DNA of 64,000 nucleotides, from assembly GCF_036785885.1 (NCBI RefSeq), contig NC_092312.1:11798001-11862000 (forward strand), given 5' to 3'. How positions within the stretch are numbered: position 1 is the stretch's first letter; every line of letters starts with the position of its first letter. This document shows, one piece after another, positions 35,401 to 49,500 of this stretch. Both the position numbers and the translations under genes were made by a program. The notes below the pieces were generated by a model. That model was given only the letters and a program-made list of their open reading frames with translations, searched no databases and had not been told where the DNA came from. The DNA comes from Coffea arabica (lineage: Eukaryota; Streptophyta; Magnoliopsida; Gentianales; Rubiaceae).

Positions 35401-38400
35401 TTAAGTAGAGGCGATATCCTTGCTGCCAACAGCTACTTTCCTGTGACGCTTGGATTTTCTGTCCCTCCCTCGCTTCGCGGTGATCTTCTTTAGAGAAGAG
35501 TTAATATTTTCTGCCAAAAACTCAGGTACTGTTTTCTTAGGTTCTTCGTCAATCATAGGTGGTGGAGGATGCACAACCGCAATAGGGGGGTGGATGCCCC
35601 GGCTCTCAAGCGCATCTCTGTGGTAACCCTGCATGTTATAATAAATTGCAAAGTATTTAAATGGGCTGCCGGGGGAAAAAAAAAAGGCAATGCTATCTGT
35701 AGAGCAAGAGGGATAGTCACATCAAAGTTAGTAGATTGAAGGATAAATTACATAAAGATATTGTTCGTATGGCAGATGATGAAGTGAATCAGGGGCAGCG
35801 ATAGATAAGGCTAGTGGAGAGAGAATAACAAAAGAAACAATGGTGGAAAGAATTGCCATTCAAACATTAAGAGAGAGAGACAGAGAAGAATCATCAAAAA
35901 CAATTTAGTACTTGAAGCATTGGTTAAAAGAAAAATCGTTCCATTCGCTAAAAATGAGAATGAGAATTGCTATTGAAACATTACCAGACATTTTTTCACA
36001 AAACAGTAGTTTAATAGCTGATTATTGCCAGTACTAACTAGCACTGTGCACCATAAAAAAATTTCAAGAATTATCTCTAATAACACTGTCTCATTATTCT
36101 ATCAGAAAACAGGATGTGAAATTTTGGGTGTTCTATGCAGGTTATATCAGGGAGTAAAAGATTGAAACTACGAGCAACAAGCAGCACAGGAAGGAAAATG
36201 CAGACAGTTCTAAAAGTAATTTTGGGAGAAATATTTGTAAGCTGAAATTAACAAATTATCTATAAGAAAATAATCAGAGGTCATATTCTTTCTTCTCTCT
36301 TTTTTTATCCTTTTCCATTAATAAGATTACCTGAACCACATAGTTGCGCCTCTCACAATCCAAGAACATGTTTATTGTCCAGTTAGTCTTTGAGTTGATC
36401 TTGTCCCTTACAGACGAGAAGCTAATCTGGTCTCTCGATGTAAAACGGTCCACTTCATTAAACCAAAGACAAGTAAAGAGGTTGGAGATTGGAATGTGCT
36501 CCCTTATGATAACGCATCCTTCAGGAACATCTGCAATCAGTGATAGTCAGATTGCACTAAGATAGACAAAAGTAAAAATGACCACCAACTTAAGCAAGAA
36601 AACACCCTAAAAGAAAATTTGACCAACGGATGTTGAAAGTGGAATGGAACAGACAAGAAGATTGGGTCATAGTCCTACCACTAGTGATAGGGAGTTTAGC
36701 CGAAGAATATGGGGTCAAACCCTCCTTTTTATAAAAATCAATCTGGAAGTCAATGGAGGCATTGTCATACTTTCCAGCAGCCTTATTAGCTTCTGCTTCC
36801 ACAAACACATCAAATCGCCTGTAATGCCTTGATATTGCAAAAGTAGCATTTTTCCTCCACAAAAACCTGAAATGAAACAGAGGGTTGTCATGACTTTGTG
36901 TAAGCAGCTGGCAATTAGATAGACAGGGTACACATGAAAAAAAAAATTCTTTATCGTTCATCTCTTTTTTGTCTGGAGCATGACTCTGGTAAGAGAGTAT
37001 TTCTGTTCACCAAGAGAATGCGAAAATATTCGAAAAAATATACTAATACTATGCAAAACATTCAGCAGAACAAGTTTCAGGGCAAAATAATGGTGATGCA
37101 AAATATCCAGCAGCAAGGTTTAGAAAGTCACGCAGTTGAAGTATGCAGACGAGATGACCCAAAAAACATGTCAGAAACATCAAGCAAAAAGGAGACAATT
37201 TGAAGAATGTTGGGCAAGAGGGAAAAAGTCTAGATTGATCAGCCAGATGTTGAATAAGAAAATTATAAGAATTGTTCGAATTCTAAGACTGAATTCATAT
37301 ATGATTAGCTCCATCCACAATATTTGTGCCAGATTGATCATAAGGATATGTACCACTAACATATGATTTCTTGCGACTGATCAAATAAAAAGATTCCAAC
37401 TAAACAGGATAGATATGTTGTCCCTTAGAACAACCAGAATTGCTCATAAATGAAACTGGAACTAGAAGATTCTGTTCCATGACTGCTTTGGACCACTTAT
37501 GCAATAACATCTCCATGTCTTGATAATGCGTAACCAACATTTTTTGTTAATTTATCATGATAAAGAGTTTCAAATCATGAAATAGATAATTTTTCATACA
37601 ACAACAACCCTTATCAACAAAATCGTTTTTGTTACTATCATTACCACCTATCCAGTTTAATATGGAGCCTCCATTCATGACACTAGACTCGTGTATTCAT
37701 TGTTTTCTTTTGGCAGGTTTTTGACAATTGTTGTGTGCCAAGTATAATGTATCCAGCTACCATGCCTGCATAACCATTCCCATTCAATAGTGACTCAGAT
37801 ATTTGAATTTCATTATCATTTTCCATCGGAAGGCATCCCATTTAGTACTGCAGGATCAAAGTAAATTTTGCTATCTCCAGCTTTCAGAAGAGTGTGTAAA
37901 ATCTATTAAAGATTTAAAAATGTCGACATGTTGCAGTGTCCTAATACTCAACGTGATTTCTTTTCAAGACAAGCCTATTGGATAAATTTGGAAATGTTTC
38001 CTGAGACATGATCAACCAAAAACTTGCAATGAGTGGCAATGGCATAATTTTAGTTCCCATCCACCCCCATCCCCTTCCCAAAAGGAGAAGAAGCGAATAA
38101 AACCTAAGATTTGGACTAAAGGCAGGGGGAGAAAACAAACAAAATACCAAAACCACGCCTGTCCCAACCACAATATAACAAATAAATCATGTCCAAAGGA
38201 CTTAATTTGCAGTTGGTAGCCATGAATCTAGAAAAAAAAAAAAGGCTGGTTATCCATTTGGCCACAAGAATAAGTGCCAGATATTTTTAAATCATTCGGA
38301 GTTGTAGCTTCTGTAGGCGTAGCTAACTATGACTTGGTATCAAACTGATGGTGCTTTGGAATTTTGGATAGCATGGGTGACAAAGGAAGGTTGTGAGGTA

Positions 38401-41400
38401 AGGAATTGGTGGACCCAGAGGAAGCAAGGACAGAAGAAAGGGCAGGCAACTGCACAAGTTTCATAAAACTTAAAATGGTGGATATCTCATGAAACAAAGG
38501 TCTGGTACATAGTTATCTATTTAAAGGGTCAAAATATAAGACGGAGAAACATCAATTTTTTCATAATAAGTACCAATATCACCTTCCAATGAAAGTTTAG
38601 AACTGACATTGGAAAATAGTTCAAGTACAGGAGGTAATGCCTCAGAAGTACCTCTCAAGTACTTGATATGGATCTACCACCAGCTCAAGCTTTCCATCAA
38701 TCCATAAGGAATAGCGGGCACTTGGGAAAAGCCTATGAAGTAGAAGTTTTGGAACCTGCCAAAATCCCACTTAAGAATTACATCTTGCCTTTTTTGATGA
38801 AACGGCGAAATAGAATTACATCTTGCCTGCTTATATAGATTCAGCACTCTTCAAACCAGAAGTAATGGAATGATTTTCAAACAATAAAGCAATACCAAAA
38901 TAGGATCTCTGTGAAATTGTCTATGAGATACAAGACAGCGATATGACCACAACTAATATTTGTCAGTCATTTTCTGGTTCTGAGAAGGAAGAAGTGCCAC
39001 AGATACAGCAAATTAAAGAACTGCAAACAAAGAAAAGATTGGGAAACGTCCAAAGTTCAACCCAATCAACTAGGCTCTTGACATTTTAAAGATTTAGGAA
39101 ATATACAAGCTTCATTCAAAATCCCCTGTCAATAATCTGAAAAGTATGAGATTTTCGGAGTTCAATTGCAGAAGCTTGGACAAGTTTAAAAGATACCTAC
39201 TTAAGCAAACAATAAATAACTGACATAATAGATGAAATGAAATGTGGATAACAACAGTGGGAAAGCTATCTAGTAAACCTCGATTGGAGAAAGCCAGTAT
39301 AGAAGAAACTAATAAATAGCTAAGATAGATAAATGAAAACTGGGTGTTGCAGCATGAAATTCTAGAATATGTAAAGAAAGACAGCTCATGGACCTACAAA
39401 TGAAGCAAACAGTTCAAAAATTATATCAGGCTTATGTGGAGGGTATTTAACCATCAACTTTTCATTTTTTAACCAGAGTAAAATTCTTCTTTAAACTTCA
39501 TGCAACTTTGGTGAGTGTTTGTTTGAGTTTACATCTAGAGGGGGTTTAGAACACACAAAATAGACACATTTAGAGAATTAAATCAGAAGAAAAGCACCCA
39601 AGATGCGCACATTAACCAGCAGTTGGTACTGAGACTTAATCCCTAAGCAGCAAATTATGTGCTACAAGTTTGGGAAGAAGTAGAACTTCCACAAGAATCA
39701 TCTATTGGTACCAGCAATTTCTGTAAATTCTTTATACCAGGCCACAATAAAAAGCAAACAAGGACACACTTTTCACATGTTTTTGGAAAAAATATTCATA
39801 AAACACAAGAATTATACATGCATATAGATTTAAAGACAGGTATGACAGTCTAAAAGAAAAGTTCCACTGCAGAACTTCATAGATAAGAGACACGCTCCAC
39901 AGAGGCTAGACTTAATAAAATTGTATATACTTCACTTAGATATTACATATCCTTAGATTAGGTAAAATTATTTACTTTGTCTTTCAAGAAGCGTGACTAT
40001 TGATATCTTAAAAACCAGGGGTTTCAAATCTCAAAACAAATGAATCGAGGCTAAGTTTTTACTTTCCAATATGTCAAAGTAAAATTTCATTTTGGTCATT
40101 ACAAGTGTACGTCAGACATATATTTATGTGTCCATAAGAAGTCATTACTTGATTGTAGATAGATGCCATTTATCATGTCAAAATTACCATAGGAGAAGTT
40201 CCACGGTCATGTATAGTCATGCATTGCATGTTCACAAAAGTGCCTTATCAATACTGGCAAAATTAGTAAAATAATTTTTGACAATTCCCCAAAAAAACTC
40301 ACTGCCATATGTCCCATGCAGTTTTATCTGCTTCTCATTTGCAAACTCTGCAGCAAATATGTAAAAAATTTACATTAAATCTGAAACTGTCTTACCTTTC
40401 CATTGCGTCTTGGATCAGTGTAAGGCAAGTTGCGAACAACAACAATTCGCCACAACCCATTTTTCTTGTTAACATCCACAGCACTAGAATTTCTTAAAAA
40501 GGCTTCTGTTTCTTCATCCACAAACATATAGAAGCAGACGTTTTCCTTGGAATAGTCACTAATGTTCTTTGGTTGACGTATCAAATCAAAGGCTCCTGAG
40601 TAACAATGCATTGTCATGTTTATAAACCTAAAGCTTTCATGCTGGAATAACATACAAGTTGCATGAGAATATCATACCAAATATTGCAGAGGCAACGACC
40701 ACCCCTTGACAAGTTTCCATATCATGAAGGTCAGATTCATCGATGTCAAAACCTGTACCCAGTCCAGGCTTGACTCCTCTTACAAACCTATAATGGGTAT
40801 ATTGACACGCTCTTATTAAAATGAATCCAAACATGGATTACCAAATTATTTTAACCAAGAAGAGAAGAAAGACTTGTATTATGTTAAAATTCACTGAACT
40901 GCATCAGTAAAGAAATCATACCCGCAGTGCACGCTCATTGACTCCCTTATATCATAAGAATCATTTCTCTGTGCTAGTGAAGGATACCCACCAAATTCCG
41001 AACCTCCAAATTCAGTTTTAGTTAGGTTTTCTTCATGAATGTAAGTTAAATTCTTTAGAACAGGAGAGAAGGATGGTGCTGTTGGTTTTAAGCTGAGAAC
41101 TTGTTCCATGGGAAGGTAGCACACTGGACAGGCTGAAAGAACAAAATAAACAGCATGCAGGAAAATTATTCCTAAATTCATAAAATGACCATGTTAATAC
41201 AGGAGGAAAGAATAATAAGTTTCTGAATCTTCTTATTAGTCACAGTTTTGAAAGCATATTCTCATACAAACAAGTCGTAGAGAAATCAAAACAGAACAGG
41301 AAGTTAGAAGGCATACGACGCGGTCCAGTTCTTTTTGGATCTGCTGGTGGGGGAGGCAACGTGAAACCTTCACATGGATTCCCAGGAGGAAGGGTATATC

Positions 41401-42291
41401 CAGTAAAATATACTGGAGGAGATGGAGGAGGCGAGGGCGGTGGCGGAGATAGCAGCTGACCTGAAGTTGCAGTTCCTTGGCCTATGATTGCCTTAGAAGG
41501 TATCTTGACTTTAACTGTCTCATTTTCCACAGATAGTGGAGAAAATCCACTATAATCTAAAGTACTGTTAAATTGAATGTTCTTCATAGTGCTTTCTGCC
41601 GAATCTTCACCTGGAATTAATACGAATATGATCAGATTGTCAAATGAAAGATGAAAAGCAAAAATATTAGAACACAGCATAAATTCTCTGACATCAATCC
41701 CTACATCACGGATTCTCCAAAGACGGATTCATCATAATTAACAATTTTAAGCCTGCGTTCAGATTGTCATCAAACACTATTTATGATCGAGCTGGATTCA
41801 TCACGATAAACAGTTCTCAGAAAGCATTCTCAACATCAAACATTATTAACTGCCAAACCACAACAAAAACGTATACTCACCAACTATATTAGTCAGTAAT
41901 ATTAAGCTGAACTTGCATTTAACGGTCTTCGCATTAATGGCATTCAAACTGTACTTTAGGCAAGCTAAAACCAAAATTAAGTGCACCAAACAAGGAAAAA
42001 GCATATTAAAGATTGCTAAAATAGACATTTACCTTTGCCAACATACAACACCCACATAAATACGGCGGCCGAAACAGCACACAAGAGCAGCATTCCAACC
42101 TTTTTTCTTGGGGCAAATTTAAAAATCCAGGGAAACAATCTTTCCTTCTCTTTGAGCATCTTGGATGGCTTTCGCGAATTGACAGGTGGCGTAGTTTGAT
42201 TTGGCACTGAACCGTTCTGAAACTGAAATTGCTGTTGTTGCAATGATCCATAACTTCCTGAGGATCGAAGACCCAATGACCCTGTAGTCAT
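35401..42291 (-). CDS. MUCI70: Probable Golgi hexosyltransferase, DUF616 (MUCI70/TOD1) family
   Basis: Minus-strand exons: 42291-42033, 41610-41317, 41132-40922, 40787-40678, 40595-40396, 38755-38652, 36866-36679, 36530-36331 and 35628-35401. All are GT-AG with consistent phase and give 597 residues, close to Arabidopsis MUCI70. The protein starts MTTGSLGLRSSGSYGSLQQQ, has a basic cytosolic tail, one membrane anchor (about residues 65-84, type II), a proline-rich stem (PPPPSPPPSPP), then CPVCYLP and HCGFVRG. The DUF616 core includes FDIDESDL, VCFYMFVDEET, YSLWIDGKLELVVDPYQVLE, FAISRHYRRFDVFVEA and FTCLWFNEVDRFTSRDQ. The C-terminus is very basic. MUCI70 is required for seed-mucilage pectin in Arabidopsis; the enzymatic role is inferred there. 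Exon 1 alone carries the anchor. The two longest introns (40395-38756 and 38651-36867) hold nothing I recognise. Confidence 0.94.
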
Positions 42292-42990
42292 TGCTGTCTT
42301 CTCAATCCCTTCTCTTCACCTCTCATCTCCCCCTTCCTTCCCCCTCATCCACAACCAACTCTATTGTACTTCTCTTTTCTTGCTAATTTCACCCGTGCAA
42401 TCAACCAAAAAAGCAAATATTTTTTAATCCTCGCACAGTACAAAATCTCTGATATGCGCCCAAATTATTATGACAAAGTACACCAAAATATCCACTGCAT
42501 AAATCAAATGAAACCAATCCAATAACACCAATCTGGCAGCAAATCAACTAAATTCACCCAAAATAATTTAATCCCAGCTCACCAATTGAGGCAAGAATCA
42601 AGTTAAAACAATAAAAAAAAAAAATCATATGCAGTATTGTTCAATCCAATGCCGCCAATCCCAGTAGAGAAAAACACTGTCGTAAAGGGTTGGAAATCGA
42701 ATGAAGATTGGGTTTTTAGAGTAAACCCAGATGAAAGTTAACAGTTTGCGAGCAAAATAAACAACCACAGATGTAAGTAAAATAAGAATAAAGATAATGA
42801 TCTATTTTTTTGAAGCAATAAAGATAATGATGTTAGAAGCAAAGACAGAAGAAAGAAGAGACAATGAAGCCTACAAATCCAAAAGGGACTTCATTTTTTC
42901 TAATGTAATATAATCCCAAGTGGGGATTGGATGTAGGACTAATAAATTTCGACATTCACAGAGAAATTAATAAGGATGGCCCTCTGCTGA
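42292..42990 (-). promoter_or_regulatory. 5' leader and proximal promoter of the MUCI70-like gene
   Basis: The start codon at 42291 is preceded on the minus strand by a purine-rich GAGATGAGAGGTGAAGAGAA leader. No clear TATA box was identified. The AG-rich stretch near 42840-42860 could mark the transcribed start region, but this is a guess. Confidence 0.35.
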
Positions 42991-45900
42991 AAATGAAAAT
43001 GAGATTTGGATTTATTTCTTGTTTCTGAGGGGTTTTCGTGGGATGCCAGCCCATACTTTGATTTCAGATCAGAGTTCAGTTTAAGAATTTGTTTTGGTTA
43101 ATTACTTAATTTAAGAAAGTGTTATCGTACTAACATCGTAATTACTGTGTGAATGAACCAATGTCGGAGAAAATGGTAATAATGTAAATTTCGTAAGTCT
43201 GTCAAAATTTTGTTACTCATATATTATTGAGATTTGAGAGTACTAAAATGCGCCAATTGCGGCTTATTTTAGACGGCAGGTTCTTCTCCCCTACGCGGAA
43301 TAATAAGTAGAGGATGCTATTATTAGTACTAATTATAAGTATGAGTAGCATACTTGGCACCCACTTCTTAGTACATTAATTACCTCATTAATCAAACTCG
43401 GAAATTTTGATGTGATTTGACATTTTCTTTAATTGGAATTTTTATTGACATAAAGGTTAGAAGTTAAAATCTTAAACTCCACTAGATAGCTTCGCGATGG
43501 TTTGGCGAACACATATTGATACAGAAACCTTGACCAAATTCAGTGTCCACCAACTTCAAGTTCATTTTATACTCAAATTCAATGACAGCAAAAATTTATT
43601 TGAGCTTATTTGGGTAAATAAATATTTCAATTTAATTGAAATAATAATAAATTTCTTTTCTTGAAGAAAAAAGAGCATACTATAATATTAAATCATCAAA
43701 AAAAAAATGCTACCCTCAAAAACAAAAGAAATTTTTTTTTTGAAAAAAAAAAAGAACACTATGGCCATTGAAATCAAATATGATCTTCGTTACTTAACAC
43801 ACCTAAAAACTCTAACGGCTAAAATTAAATACTCCAAACATAGTGATTTTAGATTCTAATCCGCCTACTCTCTTCTCTTCGTTGATAGGAAAAAAAATAC
43901 CCCTAAAAACACTAAAAGATAAAAGAAAAACATCTTAGTTGCATTAACACGTTCTGCCAAGTACCCCCAAATTTATTTTCTACCCGTTTTGCCTTCATTC
44001 TTTAGGTACCTAAAAAACTGAATACGATAAAAATGCATTCACCATGCTTGGCATTTGGCATGCAATTCTTTGAACTGAATTATTTTTACCGCGCATGCAT
44101 CAATGAGTTAATGGAAATTTTGTCCGCATACAATTATTCACTTTTCCGACCGACTCTTTATGCCTTGGGACAATTCACGTTTCACTGCATGCCTTAATGA
44201 GTACTTACTTAACGAAGAAAATGGCTTAGTAAAACAGGTCTTATGGAGCGAAGCGCAGGAAAATTTTAATTTAGTTTATTAACTTGCATATAGTTTCCCT
44301 GTTGTGATAATAAAATTATTCAAACTTTCCAATTAAAAGGTAATTTTGGTTCTACCAATCAATTAAGCTATTCAATATGTTATCTGCACTCCATCATTAT
44401 CAAGAATTTAGTGTATTAGTTGCACTATGTTAATTTAGTCCTAATCACAATTTTTTTCCCTATTTTTTTGTCCGGTGACTCATACCTTGTAGAAAATACA
44501 CATAACTAATCCAATCAAACAGAAGATATTATTCTAAAGTTATTTTCATTTGTTCCGTAAAAATAAAGGATTATTTTAATTAACAAGTGCTCAATAGGCA
44601 CTCGTTAATACGCTTTAATCACACTCTATCTGAATATATATATATATATAGTAACAATTATTTATCTTCTTTAGCACAAAAGAGAGCATTAGATAAATAA
44701 AGTCAATTATAAGATGAAAAAGAAACAAACTCATGAAATTTCTACGTAGGTAACCAATTACTGTAATAATCTCCAAAGAAAAGTAAGAGTAACGTAGCCT
44801 AGAAAGCACATTGAAACAACGGCCTTAAATCAATCATTGGGCTAGGCAGACCGCAGACACCAGAAAGGACAATAGTTGTTGTTTGCCACGTGGCAAAAAT
44901 ATCAACTACATAGGGGGAGTTTCACTAGCGGTTCATTAAAAAGAAGGGCACGCCATCCATAGAATAAGAAAGAAAGAAAGAAAAACACATTTTATATTGA
45001 GAAAAATGTGTTAAGAAGGACATCCATTTTGGGCTTCTTTCAACGGAAATGAAAGACGTGTTTTGTTTTCTTTTTTAGCTTTTGAATAGAGAAAAGCTGT
45101 GCTGTGGGGTTTTTCAAACTCGATTGCGGTCAATTTTGTCCCGGACGAACTTTTGAAAGTAGAAAAGAGAAGTTTTAACAAGTTTATCAAACGAGACTTT
45201 GCACAACTCTGCTGATGATTATCCCCTTCAAGGTTGATGATAACTTCTGTGTACGATTGTACGCGTAAGATATGTCGGTGGAAATTCTAATGCCTCGTTG
45301 GAATTGCATTTTCTGATTTTTTTATAAAAAAAAAAAATTACTGTAGCGATTTGATATATGTGAGGTAAAAAAATGATTGAAAAATGTAATAAAAAAGAGA
45401 TTTGATAGTCACTTAATTAGGTTCTATAATCTTGATTTCTGGCTCAGAGAATTAACTTTTGCTATGTCTCTAGTTAAATCAATTGCAAGAAATCAACAAA
45501 ATTGCTATTGGATCTTGGCCTTTTCAATAGCAAATTGTCACCTTTTTGTAGAGTAGTGCATCTTTTATCAATTTGAGATATGGAATTACCAAATCCGTGT
45601 AACATCAATGGCACGTGATCATATTCTAGTAATAATGGTACAAGAACCAGTTGGGCAAATAAATGATATTTTTCAGGCACAAAATCGCATAATATTTTTT
45701 GGTAAACACCCATTATATCAAAGAAATCATGCATTCCCCTCACATTTTTACGTAGGAAGGATAATGGCAGCACTTACTCATTCCTAAAATTTGACACCTA
45801 TAGCTGAAGTTAATTAATTAAACAGTAATGAATGTTGGAGAACTGACAACAGCCATGTGCAATTATGAGAGCAAAAGTACCGAGAGAAGATGCGGCAATT

Positions 45901-46426
45901 TGCTGTATTAGTGACTGCCAAGTGCCCCCTACAATAAATTCAATAATTCATCTCCAAATCAAACACACAGGAGGTTCTTTTTTTCTTTTTTTTTTTTTTT
46001 TACTTTTAATGCATAGGGTTTTTTGTTTTTCCCCTGTTCTTCTTCGTATAGGATTGATCCTCAGTTTGATGTTTCACCGTTATGATGTAACTTTCAAGTG
46101 CCAAGGATACATGCGACCAATTCAAGAGAGAATGGCCCAAAATATGTATGTATATATATATAAAGAGAATTTCAGCTGTATGATGTGTGCTTGGCCATTC
46201 AAATGAAATGCAAGCAATCATAAGTCTGTTCTTAAATTTTTTAAAATTAAAAGCCAACACCTATCCCGATAATTCTGTTGCCCCTCTAAATATAATACTA
46301 GTCTCTCTCCCTTGATAATTCTTGATGATTAAAAAAAATATTTGACAACCATTATTTTCCACGGTCCAAAGATTATTACCTTCTATTCGAAGATAAACAA
46401 TGAATACTGGTATAATTTATGGATAA
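42991..46426. other. Gene-free intergenic stretch
   Basis: AT-rich DNA without a supported gene. It contains a perfect 16-bp G-box palindrome at 44882-44897, a half copy of the Tourist-like MITE at about 45290-45426, and a T-run at about 45985-46001. Confidence 0.5.
44882..44897. promoter_or_regulatory. Perfect G-box palindrome
   Basis: TTTGCCACGTGGCAAA is a 16-bp perfect inverted repeat centred on CACGTG, the core bound by plant bZIP and bHLH factors. No gene start is near: the MUCI70-like start is 2.6 kb away. A role is therefore unproven. Confidence 0.4.
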
Positions 46427-46595
46427 CTTTTTTTATACACTGTCAGTTCATTTTATTTTTTTACACTAGTAAGTTTAAATCATACCATCACGTGACATGA
46501 ATTCAAATTTCAAGTTCAAATAATATACACGTGATATACATCCAAAGTTATTTATGTAAGAAAAATCACTGCACCGTCAATGCATAACAAGTTAA
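46427..46595. mobile_element. Possible MITE
   Basis: TTTTTTATACACTGTCAGT on the left and an inverted TTATGCATTGACGGTGCAGT-like right end suggest decayed inverted repeats, resembling the element near 25283. Borders are approximate. Confidence 0.4.
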
Positions 46596-46974
46596 TCCAT
46601 GAATTATTAGGAGGGACTTTGAGGTCTCGTGTGTTTATTATTTTCTGAGATGTAGCATAATGCCTACTGCTATGTTATACTGCGTAGAACAAGCATGACA
46701 GACCAAGACCTCACTTTCAGAGAACATTCAGAAATTCATTTTCGAAAATTGATGTTGACTGCGATGTATGTGAATATATGGCAGCCTTCAAAATTTTATG
46801 AGTTTTGCATAATGGGGATCAAGTGGGACTCACTTAGAAAGATCTCAGGCAGTAAATTTAAGGTTGACCTGCGAGCGGCCTCTTCTGCCAAGGTGCTAAG
46901 CTCTTCATAAAAGCTAATTTTACACGTCCAGTATATTTAAGTTCGTAAAGACAATTTAGCCCAATGAATTGATT

Positions 46975-47130
46975 ACTTCACATTTTTTGAAATAATGTTT
47001 TATTTACATCATAAATATATTTTTCAACTCATATTTTTATATTTTTTATTATTTTTTTATCTTACATACATCACATCATAAAAAGTATTATAATAATTAT
47101 TTCAAATAACACCCTATCCAAACAAACCCA
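46975..47130. mobile_element. Tourist-like MITE copy
   Basis: It has the reverse-orientation family core (AAATATATTTTTCAACTCA ... CATACATCACATCATAAAAA) and ends in CTATCCAAACAAACCC. The left border is approximate. Confidence 0.55.
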
Positions 47131-47250
47131 TTCTAGCAGAGGATATGATGTATACCCACATGCTTTCTTTTTTTTCCTCCTCCTTAATTTTTTTTTTAAA
47201 GGGGACCAACGGTGACTCTTCATTTACTTATTTGATGATGATTTGAACCC

Positions 47251-47274
47251 ATATATATATATATATATATATAT
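47251..47274. repeat. (TA)n microsatellite
   Basis: About 12 uninterrupted AT units. Confidence 0.9.
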
Positions 47275-47485
47275 TATAGGTGAGGCGTCACGCTTATGAG
47301 TTCTTTCCGCTGCAAGAGTTCATATTGTCAGAAAACCTCTCCATTTCCCTTTTGTTTTTTTTGCCCAAGTCACAGTCAAAATTTCATTAAACAATCATAA
47401 AGGAGTTAGAAGAGAACTAAGGCACCGGCACAATCTGTATATATTCCAATACTACATAAACAACAAAACAATTAAATCTATGGTA

Positions 47486-47714
47486 AACCACCAGTCTTTG
47501 GGCTGATGGCCACCGCCTAGTTTGGTGGGGTGGGAGGCAATGTCCAAAATGCCATATTTAAATAGTTTGTTGGTGTATTGTGTATCCGTTTGATCCGGTA
47601 GTGATTCAATTCTTTCCGGGTTATTTTTGGGCCTCCTTAGATCCGTTCCCTCCCCCTTAGTATAGCATAGATTAGGTTATACAACTGTTGTCGTCTTTAA
47701 AAAAAAAAAAAAAT
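47486..47714 (+). mobile_element. Short non-LTR retroposon (SINE or 5'-truncated LINE end)
   Basis: A 229-bp insert ending in about 15 A and flanked by a perfect 14-bp direct repeat TTAAATCTATGGTA (47472-47485 and 47715-47728). A poly-A tail with a long target duplication is the signature of LINE-type target-primed insertion. The body (starting AACCACCAGTCTTTGGGC) has no clear tRNA A and B boxes, so it may be the 3' end of a LINE rather than a tRNA-derived SINE. It is GC-richer than its surroundings. Confidence 0.82.
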
Positions 47715-47728
47715 TTAAATCTATGGTA

Positions 47729-48582
47729 GATTGTATTTGCAAACAGAGCATTTGGAAAATGATTGATGTGAACGACTTACTACGGTGGTCCTACTGGATG
47801 TAATGGAATAACGAGAGCGGTCATTCGTTTTGGTGAAATGACTCTTTCAGTCTCTTTCGAGGTCAATTCACCTGCGTACGTTTGTTTATTGGAGTGATTA
47901 GAGGATGCTAAGGAATAAGTACTAGTTTGTAGCTCGCTTAATTTGCAATTAGAAATTAGTTGAAAAACGGAACCCACGAAGACTTTAAAATCCAATTAAA
48001 TTGCATTATGACTTTTATTATTACATATAGTTTTCTGCGTTATTAAAGGGACAGTTACCCGAAAAAAACAATTTTTTTCTTCCAACTAATTAAATTTGCA
48101 TTATGACTCTGATTAATACACGTAGTTTTCTCGTGTTATTAAAGTCACAGATACCCAAATACATTTTTTCTTTTGATAATTTAATTAACCTTTAGTGCTT
48201 AAAATTGTGGTAGTCTAAGTCAATTGTGATGGTAAGGAAGTCATGATGACAAATTTTCAAGCGTGAAGCCCACAATAAGGAAAAGGGATAATGAAATTTA
48301 TTGCCCAAATGGCTTCACGCTTCAATTCTTTTTGTATGTTTCCCAATATATATATATTATTTGTTTGGTGCATGTCATTAAAAGCACCACATTTTCCCTG
48401 CACTTCTTTAACTTCTACGTTGGGGAAACCTTGAACGTGTATTGATCTATTCAGAAATCTATTGCCGTATTGCAAAGAAGTCAGGTTTCTGACGATAGAG
48501 TGACAGCTTGGACGTCAGAATTGGTGTTTCCATGTGCGGATGAATATATTATCCTTTGCCCAGTGACATATTGGAAAACCAT
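47729..48582. other. Gene-free intergenic stretch
   Basis: Non-coding, AT-rich sequence. Near 47990-48200 two related segments (AATTGCATTATGACTTTTAT and AATTTGCATTATGACTCTGA) form a diverged tandem pair of about 110-120 bp. Nothing else is recognised. Confidence 0.45.
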
Positions 48583-48752
48583 GGGCTCTGTTTGGATTGT
48601 AAATTATTTGAGATATTTTTACTGTAGCACTTTTTGTGATGTGATGTCTGTGAGATAAAAAGGTAATTGAGAAGATAAAAAGGTGTATTGAAAATTGTAA
48701 TGATGATGTAAGCAAATAAATTTTGACTAATAAATTTCTATCCAAACAAACC
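48583..48752. mobile_element. Tourist-like MITE copy
   Basis: A well-preserved copy: GGGCTCTGTTTGGATTG, core TTTACTGTAGCACTTTTTG and right end CTATCCAAACAAACC. I see no clear target duplication. Confidence 0.65.
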
Positions 48753-49500
48753 AATATAGAGAAAGTAAACGATCCATTTAAATTGGATGTGATAAGTTGC
48801 AATAATTTGTCAATCTATTATATATCTTCACTATTATTTCAGTAGGTAGGCAAGTTCTTTCTCTCAAACTTGTAACCAAATGACACTTTCTCCATTACTC
48901 ATCCATATCTTCCATGTTCTTTTTTTTCTTTTTTTTTTTTATAGAATTCCATAGAACTATTTTTCAAAAATAATAATATGTGTCTGCATCATTATCTTGT
49001 ACATGGTTGCACTTTCCTTCTTTACATGGATAAACAAGGAGAAAGTGGCCAAGGAAAACATATTTTTCTTCTTTTCCCTCACAAAATTCTTGAATCTCTA
49101 AGAAAGGTTGGTGTACGGATCCTGTTTACCAACCCATTTCTTTATTGTATATTCTGGAAATCATTTATTTAAGGCTTGAACAAAGTCAAGATTGATGCAG
49201 CTTTTGATTGGTTGTACTAGTTTTTATCAATTGAAGATTTTGACCTTTTAGCCGTAAACTTTTGACCTTTTCCTACCTAACAAAGGTTATGAATAAAGTA
49301 AGAATAAAGTGTATACTGAATCTTGGTAGTGTGAATGAATGTCTGCTACAATTAGCGTGTGAATGAATGTTTGTTAGGTTTTTCTATACCGAGTTTAAGG
49401 TAACATCTAACCTTCGAATATCATTTCATTTTGCTGTATTCTGCTCCTTTTTTCTTTCTTTTTTTTTTTTAAAAAAATAAGGAACCATATATAAAGTTTT

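Noticed and set aside
45474..45773. 99-codon ORF on the minus strand
   Set aside because: Partly protein-like, but no known motif, no splice partners and no homologous pattern; treated as chance.
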